DNA from: a bacterium
GTDB lineage: Bacteria > Bacteroidota > Ignavibacteria > Kapaibacteriales > UBA961
NCBI GenBank assembly: GCA_022844575.1
Contig: JALHLL010000137.1
Coordinates: 1-9,340 of the forward strand
Length of the DNA: 9,340 nt
Reading direction: 5' to 3'
Part shown: positions 1 through 6,479 of the stretch, one piece after another
Numbering within the stretch: the first letter of the stretch is position 1
Layout: every line of letters begins with the position of its first letter
Notes under the pieces: generated by a model
Told to the model about the DNA's origin: nothing
What the model saw: the letters and a program-made list of their open reading frames with translations, nothing else
Database searches by the model: none
Position numbers and translations under genes: made by a program

Positions 1-93
1 AATGTGATGTTTGACCACTCTACCATTAAATGGTTTAACGGCAATAGTGCTATAGGTTTTATTTTTGCTACAAATGAGAATCTTACGGTATGA
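1..93 (+). CDS. C-terminal fragment of an unidentified protein (partial at window edge)
   Basis: Frame 1 is open from the first base for 30 codons and ends at TGA 91-93. The visible tail ends in the residues GFIFATNENLTV. The stop overlaps the start of the next gene as ATGA (ATG 90-92, TGA 91-93), the usual sign of translational coupling, and this is the main reason to believe the fragment is coding. Too little is present to assign a family. The two genes are probably in one operon. Confidence 0.6.
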   Translation, partial: NVMFDHSTIKWFNGNSAIGFIFATNENLTV

Positions 94-1022
94 TTGAAGT
101 CTTCGGAGCATTTTTTCTGCTTTTGTTTATGGGTACAATATGGAGGTATATACCTCATGTGCCTGAAGCCGAAGTTGTTCGTAAGTCATTAGGTGGCGTT
201 GTTATGAATTTTTTCTTGCCCGGACTTACTTTCTCGGTTTTATATAAAGCACCCATCAATGCCGAATTGTGGCAAGTACCTTTAGTTGCTGTCGCTTCGG
301 TTATGAGCTCGCTGATACTATGTTATATTTTCCTTGGTGTTTTTGCTCGTTTTCTAAAAGGTATAACAAAGAAATCAATCGGAGCATTACTCCTTGCTGC
401 AACGTGGGGGAATGTTACGTATCTCGGTTTGCCGACTATTACGGCATTACTCGGCGAGGAGTATAGGCGTGTGCCCATTTATTTCGATTTGCTGGGAATG
501 ACACCTCTCTTATGGACTCTTGGGGTATCCATAGCCGACCATTATGGCAATGAGTCATCACATATGCATATACTCAATACGATGAAGCGCGGTTTAAGAA
601 CGGTAATTACATTACCTCCTTTTTGGGCGGCTTTCATAGGTCTTACTTTTAATATTATGGGAATCCCTTGTCCTGATTTTATTATGAAGGTATGCTCTTT
701 AATGGGTGATGCCGTACCACCAATGATGATTTTTTCAATCGGCTTGGCTTTAAGAACTCCGCATATCCATCATATCATATGGATTATTCCCATTCTTATC
801 ATAAAACTATTGTGTACGCCGTTTATAGCGCAACATATTGCAGTAATTGTAGGATTGGAGGGTTATGTGCTAAAAGCAAGTGTTATCGAATCGGCTATGC
901 CCACAATGGTATTGACAATGGTCGTTGCCGATAGATTCCATTTGGATATTGATTTGCTTGCTCAAATAATTGCTGTTTCGACCGTACTTTCTTTTTTTTC
1001 AGTTGGCTTATTATGGGGATAG
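90..1022 (+). CDS. AEC (auxin efflux carrier) family permease
   Basis: A 310-residue, almost wholly hydrophobic protein of the Mem_trans/AEC transporter family. Members are inner-membrane secondary carriers with about ten helices, often for organic acids or amino-acid derivatives; the substrate cannot be read from the sequence. Family signatures are clear: N40 followed by FFLPGLTFSVL (41-51), GNVTYLGLPTI (107-117), GDAVPPMMIFSIGLAL (206-221) and ESAMPTMVLTMVVADRF (267-283). The last matches the family's conserved A/S-M-P segment before an Ala-rich helix. Full length for the family. The start is fixed by the ATGA overlap with the upstream gene rather than by a strong ribosome site. A repeat cluster follows the stop almost at once, and no clear terminator is seen. 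Confidence 0.9.
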   Translation: MIEVFGAFFLLLFMGTIWRYIPHVPEAEVVRKSLGGVVMNFFLPGLTFSVLYKAPINAELWQVPLVAVASVMSSLILCYIFLGVFARFLKGITKKSIGALLLAATWGNVTYLGLPTITALLGEEYRRVPIYFDLLGMTPLLWTLGVSIADHYGNESSHMHILNTMKRGLRTVITLPPFWAAFIGLTFNIMGIPCPDFIMKVCSLMGDAVPPMMIFSIGLALRTPHIHHIIWIIPILIIKLLCTPFIAQHIAVIVGLEGYVLKASVIESAMPTMVLTMVVADRFHLDIDLLAQIIAVSTVLSFFSVGLLWG

Positions 1023-1040
1023 AAATCTTAGGGTATGTTT

Positions 1041-1063
1041 ATTCTGTACTATGTGAAGAACTT
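1041..1063 (+). repeat. Decayed fourth core of the 54-bp repeat
   Basis: This 23-bp stretch (ATTCTGTACTATGTGAAGAA and three more bases) matches the core of the intact copies at 18 of 23 positions by eye. It begins exactly 54 bp before the equivalent point (1095) of the first clear unit. The flanking half of the unit is no longer recognisable (about 8 of 27 matches). It is best read as an old, eroded first copy of the array, starting 18 bp after the stop of the permease gene. Confidence 0.5.
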
Positions 1064-1067
1064 CCTT

Positions 1068-1229
1068 TCAAATTACGCGATGAAGCTAATTGTCATTCTG
1101 AACGAAGTGAAGAATCTATTATCAAATTATACGATGTAGCTAACTGTCATTCTGAACGAGGTGAAGAATCTATTGTCAAATTATAGGATGTGGTTAATTG
1201 TCATTCTGAACAAAGTGAAGAATCTAAAT
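1068..1229 (+). repeat. 54-bp tandem repeat, three units, upstream of the GIY-YIG gene
   Basis: Three head-to-tail units at 1068-1121, 1122-1175 and 1176-1229. Units 1 and 2 agree at about 48 of 54 positions, units 2 and 3 at about 45 of 54. Each begins TCAAATTA and holds a 28-bp core starting TGTCATTCTGA and ending GAAGAATCTA. Core ends ATTCT and AGAAT are inverted repeats and could form a 5-bp stem. All frames are broken by stops, so the array is not protein coding. The last unit ends 16 bp before the nuclease start, so any transcript from further upstream would carry the array in its 5' leader. Confidence 0.9.
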
Positions 1230-1245
1230 AAATCTTTCTACAAGT

Positions 1246-1533
1246 ATGAATTATGTTTATATCATGACAAATTTTTCTAACACTGTCTTATATGTTGGCA
1301 TAACTAATAATTTGATTCGTAGAGTTTATGAACATAAAACTGGAACTGTAGGAGGTTTTACATCGAAGTATAGAGTGAAAAAATTAGTGTATTATGAAAA
1401 CACGAATAATGTAAGTATAGCAATTTCAAGAGAGAAACAGATAAAAGGGTGGAAAAGAGATAGAAAAATAAAACTAATTGAAAATATGAATCCTCTTTGG
1501 ACTGATTTAAGTAAAGAATGGTATGAGTTCTAA
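1246..1533 (+). CDS. Stand-alone GIY-YIG domain nuclease (UvrC N-terminal-like)
   Basis: A 95-residue single-domain protein of the small GIY-YIG group. The two hallmark strands are YVYIM (3-7, a VYI variant of GIY) and LYVGIT (15-20, the YIG element), followed by NNLIRRVYEH (21-30) with the helix arginine at 25/26. REKQIKGWKR (62-71) supplies the metal-binding glutamate E63, and NPLWTDLS (82-89) is the NPxWxDL tail of an abundant subfamily. All expected catalytic positions seem present, so the protein is probably active. The start at 1246 is needed to include the VYI strand; no good ribosome site is visible. The gene is poorer in GC than its neighbours. It lies between direct repeat cores upstream and an inverted core downstream, which hints at a mobile or selfish unit. 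The function of such proteins is not established. Confidence 0.88.
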   Translation: MNYVYIMTNFSNTVLYVGITNNLIRRVYEHKTGTVGGFTSKYRVKKLVYYENTNNVSIAISREKQIKGWKRDRKIKLIENMNPLWTDLSKEWYEF

Positions 1534-1594
1534 ACTATTTTTCTATAAGTAAAAAGTATCTTCTTCCCCAAAAATTAGAATGAATGTGTTAAAG

Positions 1595-1627
1595 GATAAT
1601 AGATTCTTCGTTTCACTCAGAATGACA
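1595..1627 (-). repeat. Inverted copy of the repeat core downstream of the GIY-YIG gene
   Basis: Read on the minus strand, these 33 bp match the first unit of the upstream array (1091-1123) at 29 of 33 positions. The outer parts TGTCATTCTGA and GAAGAATCTATTATC are identical and only the centre differs (GTGAAAC against ACGAAGT). With the upstream array it brackets the nuclease gene as inverted repeats. The remaining bases between the nuclease gene and the next start show no clear terminator, only an AT-rich imperfect dyad near 1535-1558. Confidence 0.85.
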
Positions 1628-1760
1628 TTTATAAAAGATAGTTAGTTCATGTTGTATTGTAAAAGATTAAAGAAAAGTTATGAAATCACCTAGGCTAAAG
1701 AGGATGAAAGAGTTTAAGAAGAAAAGTGAAAATCTGTGCTGTATATCTTTTTGCTGTTCT

Positions 1761-2972
1761 ATGAAAAACTATATCTTTTTATTACTAACAGCGGCTTTAC
1801 TTTCCTGCAGTGAGCATCAGCAATTTCAAGAAGAAGATATTGTTATGAACGGGGGAGCTGGTAGAAATAATTATTATGAAACCATGCAGAGTTATACCCA
1901 AGCATCTTATGAAAAAATAGCATCATCTGATACGGCAGGATGTACGGCTCCACCCCTATGTTTATCATCATATCAGACGGTTCTTGCCACGAGAAACTCA
2001 TCGATAATTAAAGCAACTGCATATAAAACGGAGTGGAAAGCAAAACTTGATGATTCAGCTTTGATATCAGGCGGTATGTTCTGCGATGAAAAACAGAATA
2101 TTTATGCTTGTGCTACAAACGGTGAAATCTATTCCTTTGATGTAGAAGGGAAAAGACGATGGAAAACAAAAATTCCAACAAGCAAAAGAAATATTATTTG
2201 GGAAGATATTGTTCCTGCCGGAGCAGGAATACTGTGTACATCTCATGATGGGGTTGTATATTATCTGGTGGGTAATACAGGTAAATCGTCCGTAGTACAT
2301 ACAACAAGTTCCGCTATTGCAGGCGCACCCATAGTTAATGATGCAGGAGATGTTCTTATTGCTACTATGTCAATGGGGGAATCAACGGATTCGCTTATTT
2401 GTTTTGATGCGCAAATGAAAAAGAAATGGGGTATTGTTCTCTCGAATTTCAGAATTACTGCAAGTCCTATTATAGTGAATAATGAAATAATTATCGGCGG
2501 TATGAAAAGAGAAACTGATGCTGAAATACCGTTCATTGAAATATTGAACACCGAAGGGAAGATACTTCGTGGTTTTTCGCCCGACGCAACACCACGTTAT
2601 ATTTCTGGAAATAAATCTGGAGATGTTTATACGGTAAATTATAATTTGGGGATTGGTGAACCGATGAGCATAGTACAGTGTTTTACAAATAGTGGAACTA
2701 AAAAATGGCAAATGACATTCAGATTCGCTATATCATCTCCTTTGATTGTGGGCAATGATCTTTCCTGCTTTATTGCACAACGCGATAATGCGATAGGGTG
2801 TTATGTCCTTAATAATGAAGGAAAGCTAATAAGACTTATTCAATTGGACGAGGCACCCAATGTACTCTTAAGGTCGGTTGTAAACCCTGCAGGAGCAATA
2901 ACACTTGCACCGTTAAAAGGTGGAATTTTAACAAAAGTTACTGCCGGACGCGCTTCACTTTTTAATATGTAA
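1761..2972 (+). CDS. Predicted lipoprotein with a PQQ-like beta-propeller
   Basis: From ATG 1761 the protein has 403 residues. It opens with a lipoprotein signal: MKN, a hydrophobic run YIFLLLTAALLS, then Cys16 in a lipobox (LLSC). It should be lipidated and held in the cell envelope. From about residue 90 it shows repeated propeller-blade motifs: GEIYSFDVEGKRRW (121-134), SLICFDAQMKKKW (211-223), IEILNTEGKI (259-268), VQCFTNSGTKKW (305-316) and CYVLNNEGKLI (347-357). These resemble PQQ-enzyme-type repeats, as in the outer-membrane assembly protein BamB, but there is no evidence for that role. An in-frame ATG at 1680 would add 27 basic residues ahead of the signal peptide; I prefer 1761 because it gives a normal signal. 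truA follows after 8 bp, so the two are probably cotranscribed. The exact function is unknown. Confidence 0.75.
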   Translation: MKNYIFLLLTAALLSCSEHQQFQEEDIVMNGGAGRNNYYETMQSYTQASYEKIASSDTAGCTAPPLCLSSYQTVLATRNSSIIKATAYKTEWKAKLDDSALISGGMFCDEKQNIYACATNGEIYSFDVEGKRRWKTKIPTSKRNIIWEDIVPAGAGILCTSHDGVVYYLVGNTGKSSVVHTTSSAIAGAPIVNDAGDVLIATMSMGESTDSLICFDAQMKKKWGIVLSNFRITASPIIVNNEIIIGGMKRETDAEIPFIEILNTEGKILRGFSPDATPRYISGNKSGDVYTVNYNLGIGEPMSIVQCFTNSGTKKWQMTFRFAISSPLIVGNDLSCFIAQRDNAIGCYVLNNEGKLIRLIQLDEAPNVLLRSVVNPAGAITLAPLKGGILTKVTAGRASLFNM

Positions 2973-2980
2973 TAGTTTAT

Positions 2981-3757
2981 ATGACTAACGATGAAATAGG
3001 GACATTATTACTGCGTTTTGAATACGATGGTACGAATTATTGCGGAATGCAATTTCAGGAAAACGGAATAAGTATTCAACAAAAAATAGAAGAAGTCTAT
3101 GAGAGGTTAACCGGTGTAAAACGCCGTTTGATTTGCGCAGGAAGAACCGATACGGGTGTACATGCACGGGGGCAAGTAGGGCATATATATTATGGTAAAG
3201 AATTTACCATCCCCACTGATAGAGTACTTATGGCATTTAATTCCAAATTACCACGCGATATACGGATTAACGGCGCTTTCAATTCCGAAGAAACTATTCA
3301 TGCACGTTTTCATGCTTTATGGAGAAGATATTCATATACGGTGGTACAAAATGAAGGTGTTTTTACACGACGTTTTGCATGGGCGGTGCATTATCCATTA
3401 AAAGAAGAATTATTACAGGAGGGTGCAAAAATATTTCTTGGTGAACATAATTTTACAAGTTTTTCCAAATTAAATACTTCTACAAAATCGTATATATGTA
3501 CAGTGGAGGAGTGCTTTTGGGAAAGAATAAATAATGAAACGCTTAGGTTCAATGTACGAGCCAATAGATTTGTATATGGTATGGTACGCTCATTAGTGGG
3601 TACTATGATTGACATAGGTAGAGGCAGAAGGACTTTGGATGAGGTAAAAACGGCACTTGAGCAACATGATAGGTCCTTAAACAGTTGGTTGGCACCGCCG
3701 GAGGGCTTAGTGTTCGAAGAAGTGGGCTACCCGATGGAAAAAGGTGTCGAATGGTAA
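2981..3757 (+). CDS. truA: tRNA pseudouridine(38-40) synthase TruA
   Basis: 258 residues, normal length for TruA, which isomerises uridines 38-40 in the tRNA anticodon arm in the cytoplasm. FEYDGTNYCGMQFQ (13-26) is the N-terminal strand signature. AGRTDTGVHARGQ (53-65) holds the catalytic Asp57; the usual Ala after Asp is Thr here. HARFHALWRRYSY (107-119), NRFVYGMVRSLVGTMIDIG (195-213) and APPEGLVFEEVGY (238-250) are the other conserved blocks. All key residues appear present. It starts 8 bp after the lipoprotein gene with no strong ribosome site, suggesting coupled expression. The restriction-modification genes start about 130 bp downstream and are probably a separate unit. Confidence 0.95.
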   Translation: MTNDEIGTLLLRFEYDGTNYCGMQFQENGISIQQKIEEVYERLTGVKRRLICAGRTDTGVHARGQVGHIYYGKEFTIPTDRVLMAFNSKLPRDIRINGAFNSEETIHARFHALWRRYSYTVVQNEGVFTRRFAWAVHYPLKEELLQEGAKIFLGEHNFTSFSKLNTSTKSYICTVEECFWERINNETLRFNVRANRFVYGMVRSLVGTMIDIGRGRRTLDEVKTALEQHDRSLNSWLAPPEGLVFEEVGYPMEKGVEW

Positions 3758-3872
3758 ATAATTATTATACAATATACGTCCACTTGTTCTCATTAAGGGT
3801 TTCCGGAAATGTTTCGTATGTATATGCTTGAACACTTATAGTTGTATGTTTATGTGTGAATCGAAATAAATG

Positions 3873-3880
3873 TATATTTG
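3873..3880 (+). promoter_or_regulatory. Possible -7 element (TATATTTG) for the restriction-modification genes
   Basis: TATATTTG matches the Bacteroidota -7 consensus TAnnTTTG exactly. A weak -33 candidate (TTTA, about 3848-3852) lies some 20 bp upstream. If used, transcription would begin only a few bases before ATG 3890, which would favour initiation at ATG 3908. The 132-bp region before it also contains the perfect 10-bp palindrome TTTCCGGAAA (3800-3809), of unknown meaning. Confidence 0.35.
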
Positions 3881-3889
3881 AAGAAAATC

Positions 3890-4858
3890 ATGAAGAAAGA
3901 ACTGTTGATGAAAGAACCGATATTTGACTTTGTATCTAAGAATACTCATGGTAAAATGATATGTGCCGACTCTTTGGATTTTCTGCGAAATGAAACAAGA
4001 GGGAAGTATGAATTGATAATATCATCACCTCCCTATAACATAGGTAAATCCTATGAAACAAAACAAAGTATAGAAAATTACTTGGAAACACAAAAAGAAA
4101 TTATCAGAGAATTAGTGGGAGTTTTGGATACAAGGGGAAGTATATGCTGGCAAGTAGGCAATTATGTTGATAAAGGTGAAGTTTTCCCATTGGATATATT
4201 TTTCTATCAAATTTTCAAGGAGTTCGGTTTAAAACTACGTAATAGAATTATTTGGCGTTTTGGTCACGGTTTACATGCAAGTAAGAGGTTTTCTGGGAGA
4301 TACGAAACTATTTTATGGTTTACGAAATCTGATGATTATATATTTAATCTTGATGATGTACGTATCGCTTCGAAGTATCCGGGTAAACTACATTTTAAGG
4401 GAGAAAAAAAAGGACAACCTTCTGGCAACCCTTTAGGTAAAAATCCGTCCGATATTTGGGAAATAGTTGTTCGAGATTGGGAATTGGAAGTATGGGACAT
4501 TCCGAATGTAAAATCTAATCACCCTGAAAAAACAGTACATCCATGTCAATTTCCAGTTGAACTTGTAGAGCGGTGTGTTCTTGCTTTGACAAATAGAGGC
4601 GGTTGGGTTCTCGATCCGTTTGCAGGTGTTGGCTCAACGATAATAGGTGCTTTGAAGAATGAACGCAATGCGTTAGGTCTTGAACGTGATCAAGTTTATT
4701 GCGACATTTCCCTGAATAGAATAAATGATTTAAAGAATGGTAAACTAATAACGAGGCCTGTTAACAAACAAATACATGTTCCGTCTCCAAATGATAAAGT
4801 TGCACAAGTACCAAAACGGTGGCTACCAAACGAACTAACACAACAAAAAATTTTTTAA
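3890..4858 (+). CDS. Type II DNA methyltransferase, beta class (likely N4-cytosine)
   Basis: From ATG 3890 the protein has 322 residues. Motif IV, SPPYN (46-50), comes before the AdoMet-binding motif I, DPFAGVGST (242-250), which is the beta-class order. GRYETILWFTK (136-146) fits the motif VII/VIII region, and HPEKTVHPCQFP (211-222) fits motif X. The variable stretch of about 150-205 should be the target-recognition region. SPPY is commoner in N4-cytosine than in N6-adenine enzymes, but the distinction is not absolute. The endonuclease gene follows after 4 bp, so this is the protective half of a type II system. The start is uncertain: TTG 3878, ATG 3890 and ATG 3908 are all in frame, and no conserved motif lies before residue 20. 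No controller-protein gene is seen. Confidence 0.9.
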   Translation: MKKELLMKEPIFDFVSKNTHGKMICADSLDFLRNETRGKYELIISSPPYNIGKSYETKQSIENYLETQKEIIRELVGVLDTRGSICWQVGNYVDKGEVFPLDIFFYQIFKEFGLKLRNRIIWRFGHGLHASKRFSGRYETILWFTKSDDYIFNLDDVRIASKYPGKLHFKGEKKGQPSGNPLGKNPSDIWEIVVRDWELEVWDIPNVKSNHPEKTVHPCQFPVELVERCVLALTNRGGWVLDPFAGVGSTIIGALKNERNALGLERDQVYCDISLNRINDLKNGKLITRPVNKQIHVPSPNDKVAQVPKRWLPNELTQQKIF

Positions 4859-4862
4859 AGTT

Positions 4863-5435
4863 ATGAGAATAGTAGGTAAATACTCCTTCAATGGCGGTGG
4901 AAATTACATCGAAGAACATTTTACAAATGAATTACAAGAATTGTCTGATGTGATAAATTCTATTGATGCTTCAAAAAGTAAAACAAAAATTAGTAGTGAA
5001 AAAACAATGCAGGGAAGATTGTTATATAGCCCCTCCGATCTTAATGTGTCATTTAAGGAATTATTACATCCGCTTGGATGGATGAATATTAGGGAGAAAT
5101 GTGAATATAGTACTTCTTACTATGTTAACGACTATCAACCTGAACATAATAAGAAAATCTACCCTTTCCGAGATATGGACTTCGTGAAAAATAAAATTGG
5201 TGCAGAGATTCAATTTGGTAAGTATTCTTTTATGGTATATAATGTCTGTGCAAAAATGACAATATTTAAGAAATTAGGGCATATTAATGCCGGTATAGAA
5301 GTAGTGCCAGTAAAGGAGCTAGCACAAGAAATGAGTACCGGAGTTTCTTATTTTGAGCAATTCGTATGGGATTTGGAGCAAAGAGGTGTATCAAATATTG
5401 ACATACCCGTTCTTATTCTTGGGATAAGTGTATAA
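4863..5435 (+). CDS. Type II restriction endonuclease, BglII/BstYI-like
   Basis: 190 residues, directly after the methyltransferase gene (4-bp gap). FRDMDFVKNKIGAEIQFGKY (102-121) resembles the BglII active-site strand. D106, E115 and Q117 keep the exact spacing of BglII Asp84, Glu93 and Gln95, including the unusual Gln in place of the PD-(D/E)XK lysine. N89 may match BglII Asn69. The following SFMVYNVCAKMTIFKK (122-137) and YFEQFVWDLEQRGVSNIDIP (163-182) also resemble BglII's later helices and strands. The family cuts GATC-centred hexamers (BglII AGATCT, BstYI RGATCY), so a GATC-containing target is predicted; the outer bases cannot be read. The protein is slightly shorter than the two named enzymes but looks intact. 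It probably cleaves unmodified incoming DNA as a dimer. Confidence 0.78.
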   Translation: MRIVGKYSFNGGGNYIEEHFTNELQELSDVINSIDASKSKTKISSEKTMQGRLLYSPSDLNVSFKELLHPLGWMNIREKCEYSTSYYVNDYQPEHNKKIYPFRDMDFVKNKIGAEIQFGKYSFMVYNVCAKMTIFKKLGHINAGIEVVPVKELAQEMSTGVSYFEQFVWDLEQRGVSNIDIPVLILGISV

Positions 5436-5439
5436 CATT

Positions 5440-6321
5440 TTATAATTTAGTTCCTTGATTGCTGTTTCGTAATACACGCTTCTTCTCAGCAACCTCTTCC
5501 ACATAGTTCATAATTTCGGCAGTAAGAAGTATAATATATCCTGTATAATAAATCCATAGAGCAATCGTACCGATAACAGCGAAAGCACCGTATATTTTTC
5601 CGAATGAACCTGAAAGACCGAGATACCAACCGAAAACAAATCGGGCTGACTCCCATAACATAACCGCAAGTGCACTACCACCCAAAGTGATGATGCGTGA
5701 AAGTCTTTTATTGGGTAAAATCCTGTAAATAAAAAGAAAAAAAGTAAATAATGAGCAAATACCTATTATTTCTGCGGTTATACCTGTTAACCACGAATGT
5801 AAACTCTCTGATAACAAGTATGTGCCGAAAGAACTGAAAAAGGATATTGCCGATGGTGTTAATGAAGCGACGAATAACAAAAAAAGAAAAATAAGAGTGA
5901 GTCCCATATCTCGTAATTTATTTACCAAGTAAAAACGCTTGGGAACAATATCAAAAATATGATTAAGTGCTGCTCGTAAGGAGCCGACCAATACGGAAGC
6001 ACTCCATAGCAGTACAATAAGACCAATACCTCCGGCAGCAGAACCATATATGTAAAAATTTCGTATTTCATTAATAATAAAATCTGCGGCTTGCTTCTGA
6101 AAATCGGCTTGAGGAAAAAAATCACGAACAAAAGCAACAATGGCTTCCTCAACATATTGTTGGTTTACAATAGCTCCTATAATGGTTAGTCCGACGAGCA
6201 TAAGCGGTATAACGCATATTAAAGAATTAAAAGCGATACCGGCCGACAATAAGAAGATATTGTGCCTTCCGGCACGCCTGATAACTTGTATGACATTTTT
6301 AAAAAATGGCAGTATTGACAT
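5440..6321 (-). CDS. YihY/BrkB (UPF0761) family inner-membrane protein
   Basis: 293 residues, typical length, with about six membrane helices near 24-52, 97-118, 137-160, 182-203, 208-230 and 244-275. Family blocks are visible: AGIAFNSLICVIPLML (27-42), LWSASVLVGSLRAALNHIFD (105-124), YRILPN (199-204) and YGAFAVIGTIALWIYYTGYI (244-263) ending in the conserved AEI (268-270). The family was once called ribonuclease BN by mistake; its function remains unclear. ATG 6321 is the natural start. It converges on the endonuclease gene with 4 bp between stops and no terminator between them, so the transcripts may overlap. It diverges from asnS across 158 bp. Confidence 0.92.
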   Translation of the reverse strand: MSILPFFKNVIQVIRRAGRHNIFLLSAGIAFNSLICVIPLMLVGLTIIGAIVNQQYVEEAIVAFVRDFFPQADFQKQAADFIINEIRNFYIYGSAAGGIGLIVLLWSASVLVGSLRAALNHIFDIVPKRFYLVNKLRDMGLTLIFLFLLFVASLTPSAISFFSSFGTYLLSESLHSWLTGITAEIIGICSLFTFFLFIYRILPNKRLSRIITLGGSALAVMLWESARFVFGWYLGLSGSFGKIYGAFAVIGTIALWIYYTGYIILLTAEIMNYVEEVAEKKRVLRNSNQGTKL

Positions 6322-6442
6322 GATTTAAGTTGCATTAAAAAATGTTAGAAAACAAAGCTTGCGGGCAATTTAGTTGTTTTCACCAAATTGTACGTTGTAT
6401 GCCTAAAAATGGTAGTATGATAGATACTGACATCTTTCGTGG

Positions 6443-6450
6443 TAATTTTG
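6443..6450 (+). promoter_or_regulatory. Possible -7 element (TAATTTTG) for asnS
   Basis: TAATTTTG fits the Bacteroidota TAnnTTTG consensus and lies 29 bp before the asnS start, a sensible leader length. No good -33 TTTG is visible at the expected distance, so support is weak. The rest of the 158-bp divergent region (6322-6479) shows nothing else I can name. Confidence 0.3.
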
Positions 6451-6479
6451 TACTTTATTATGTTCATCAATAGAAAAGA

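Noticed and set aside
1068..1229. The 54-bp array as a CRISPR
   Set aside because: The whole 54-bp unit repeats, including the would-be spacer, only three copies exist, and no cas genes are present.
1068..1229. The 54-bp array as a repeat-coding short protein, since 54 is a multiple of three
   Set aside because: Stops such as TGA and TAG recur in every frame of each unit.
1023..1760. A classical insertion sequence around the GIY-YIG gene
   Set aside because: There is no transposase gene, no matching target-site duplication that I can see, and the repeats are unequal in number on the two sides.
2067..2711. Overlapping minus-strand open frames of about 77-109 codons within the lipoprotein gene
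   Set aside because: The plus-strand frame has a signal peptide and repeated propeller motifs. The antisense products show no domain and overlap one another.
6416..6430. Short dyad AGTAT-GATAG-ATACT as an operator between the yihY-like gene and asnS
   Set aside because: Five base pairs of AT-rich symmetry are expected by chance, and nothing else supports it.
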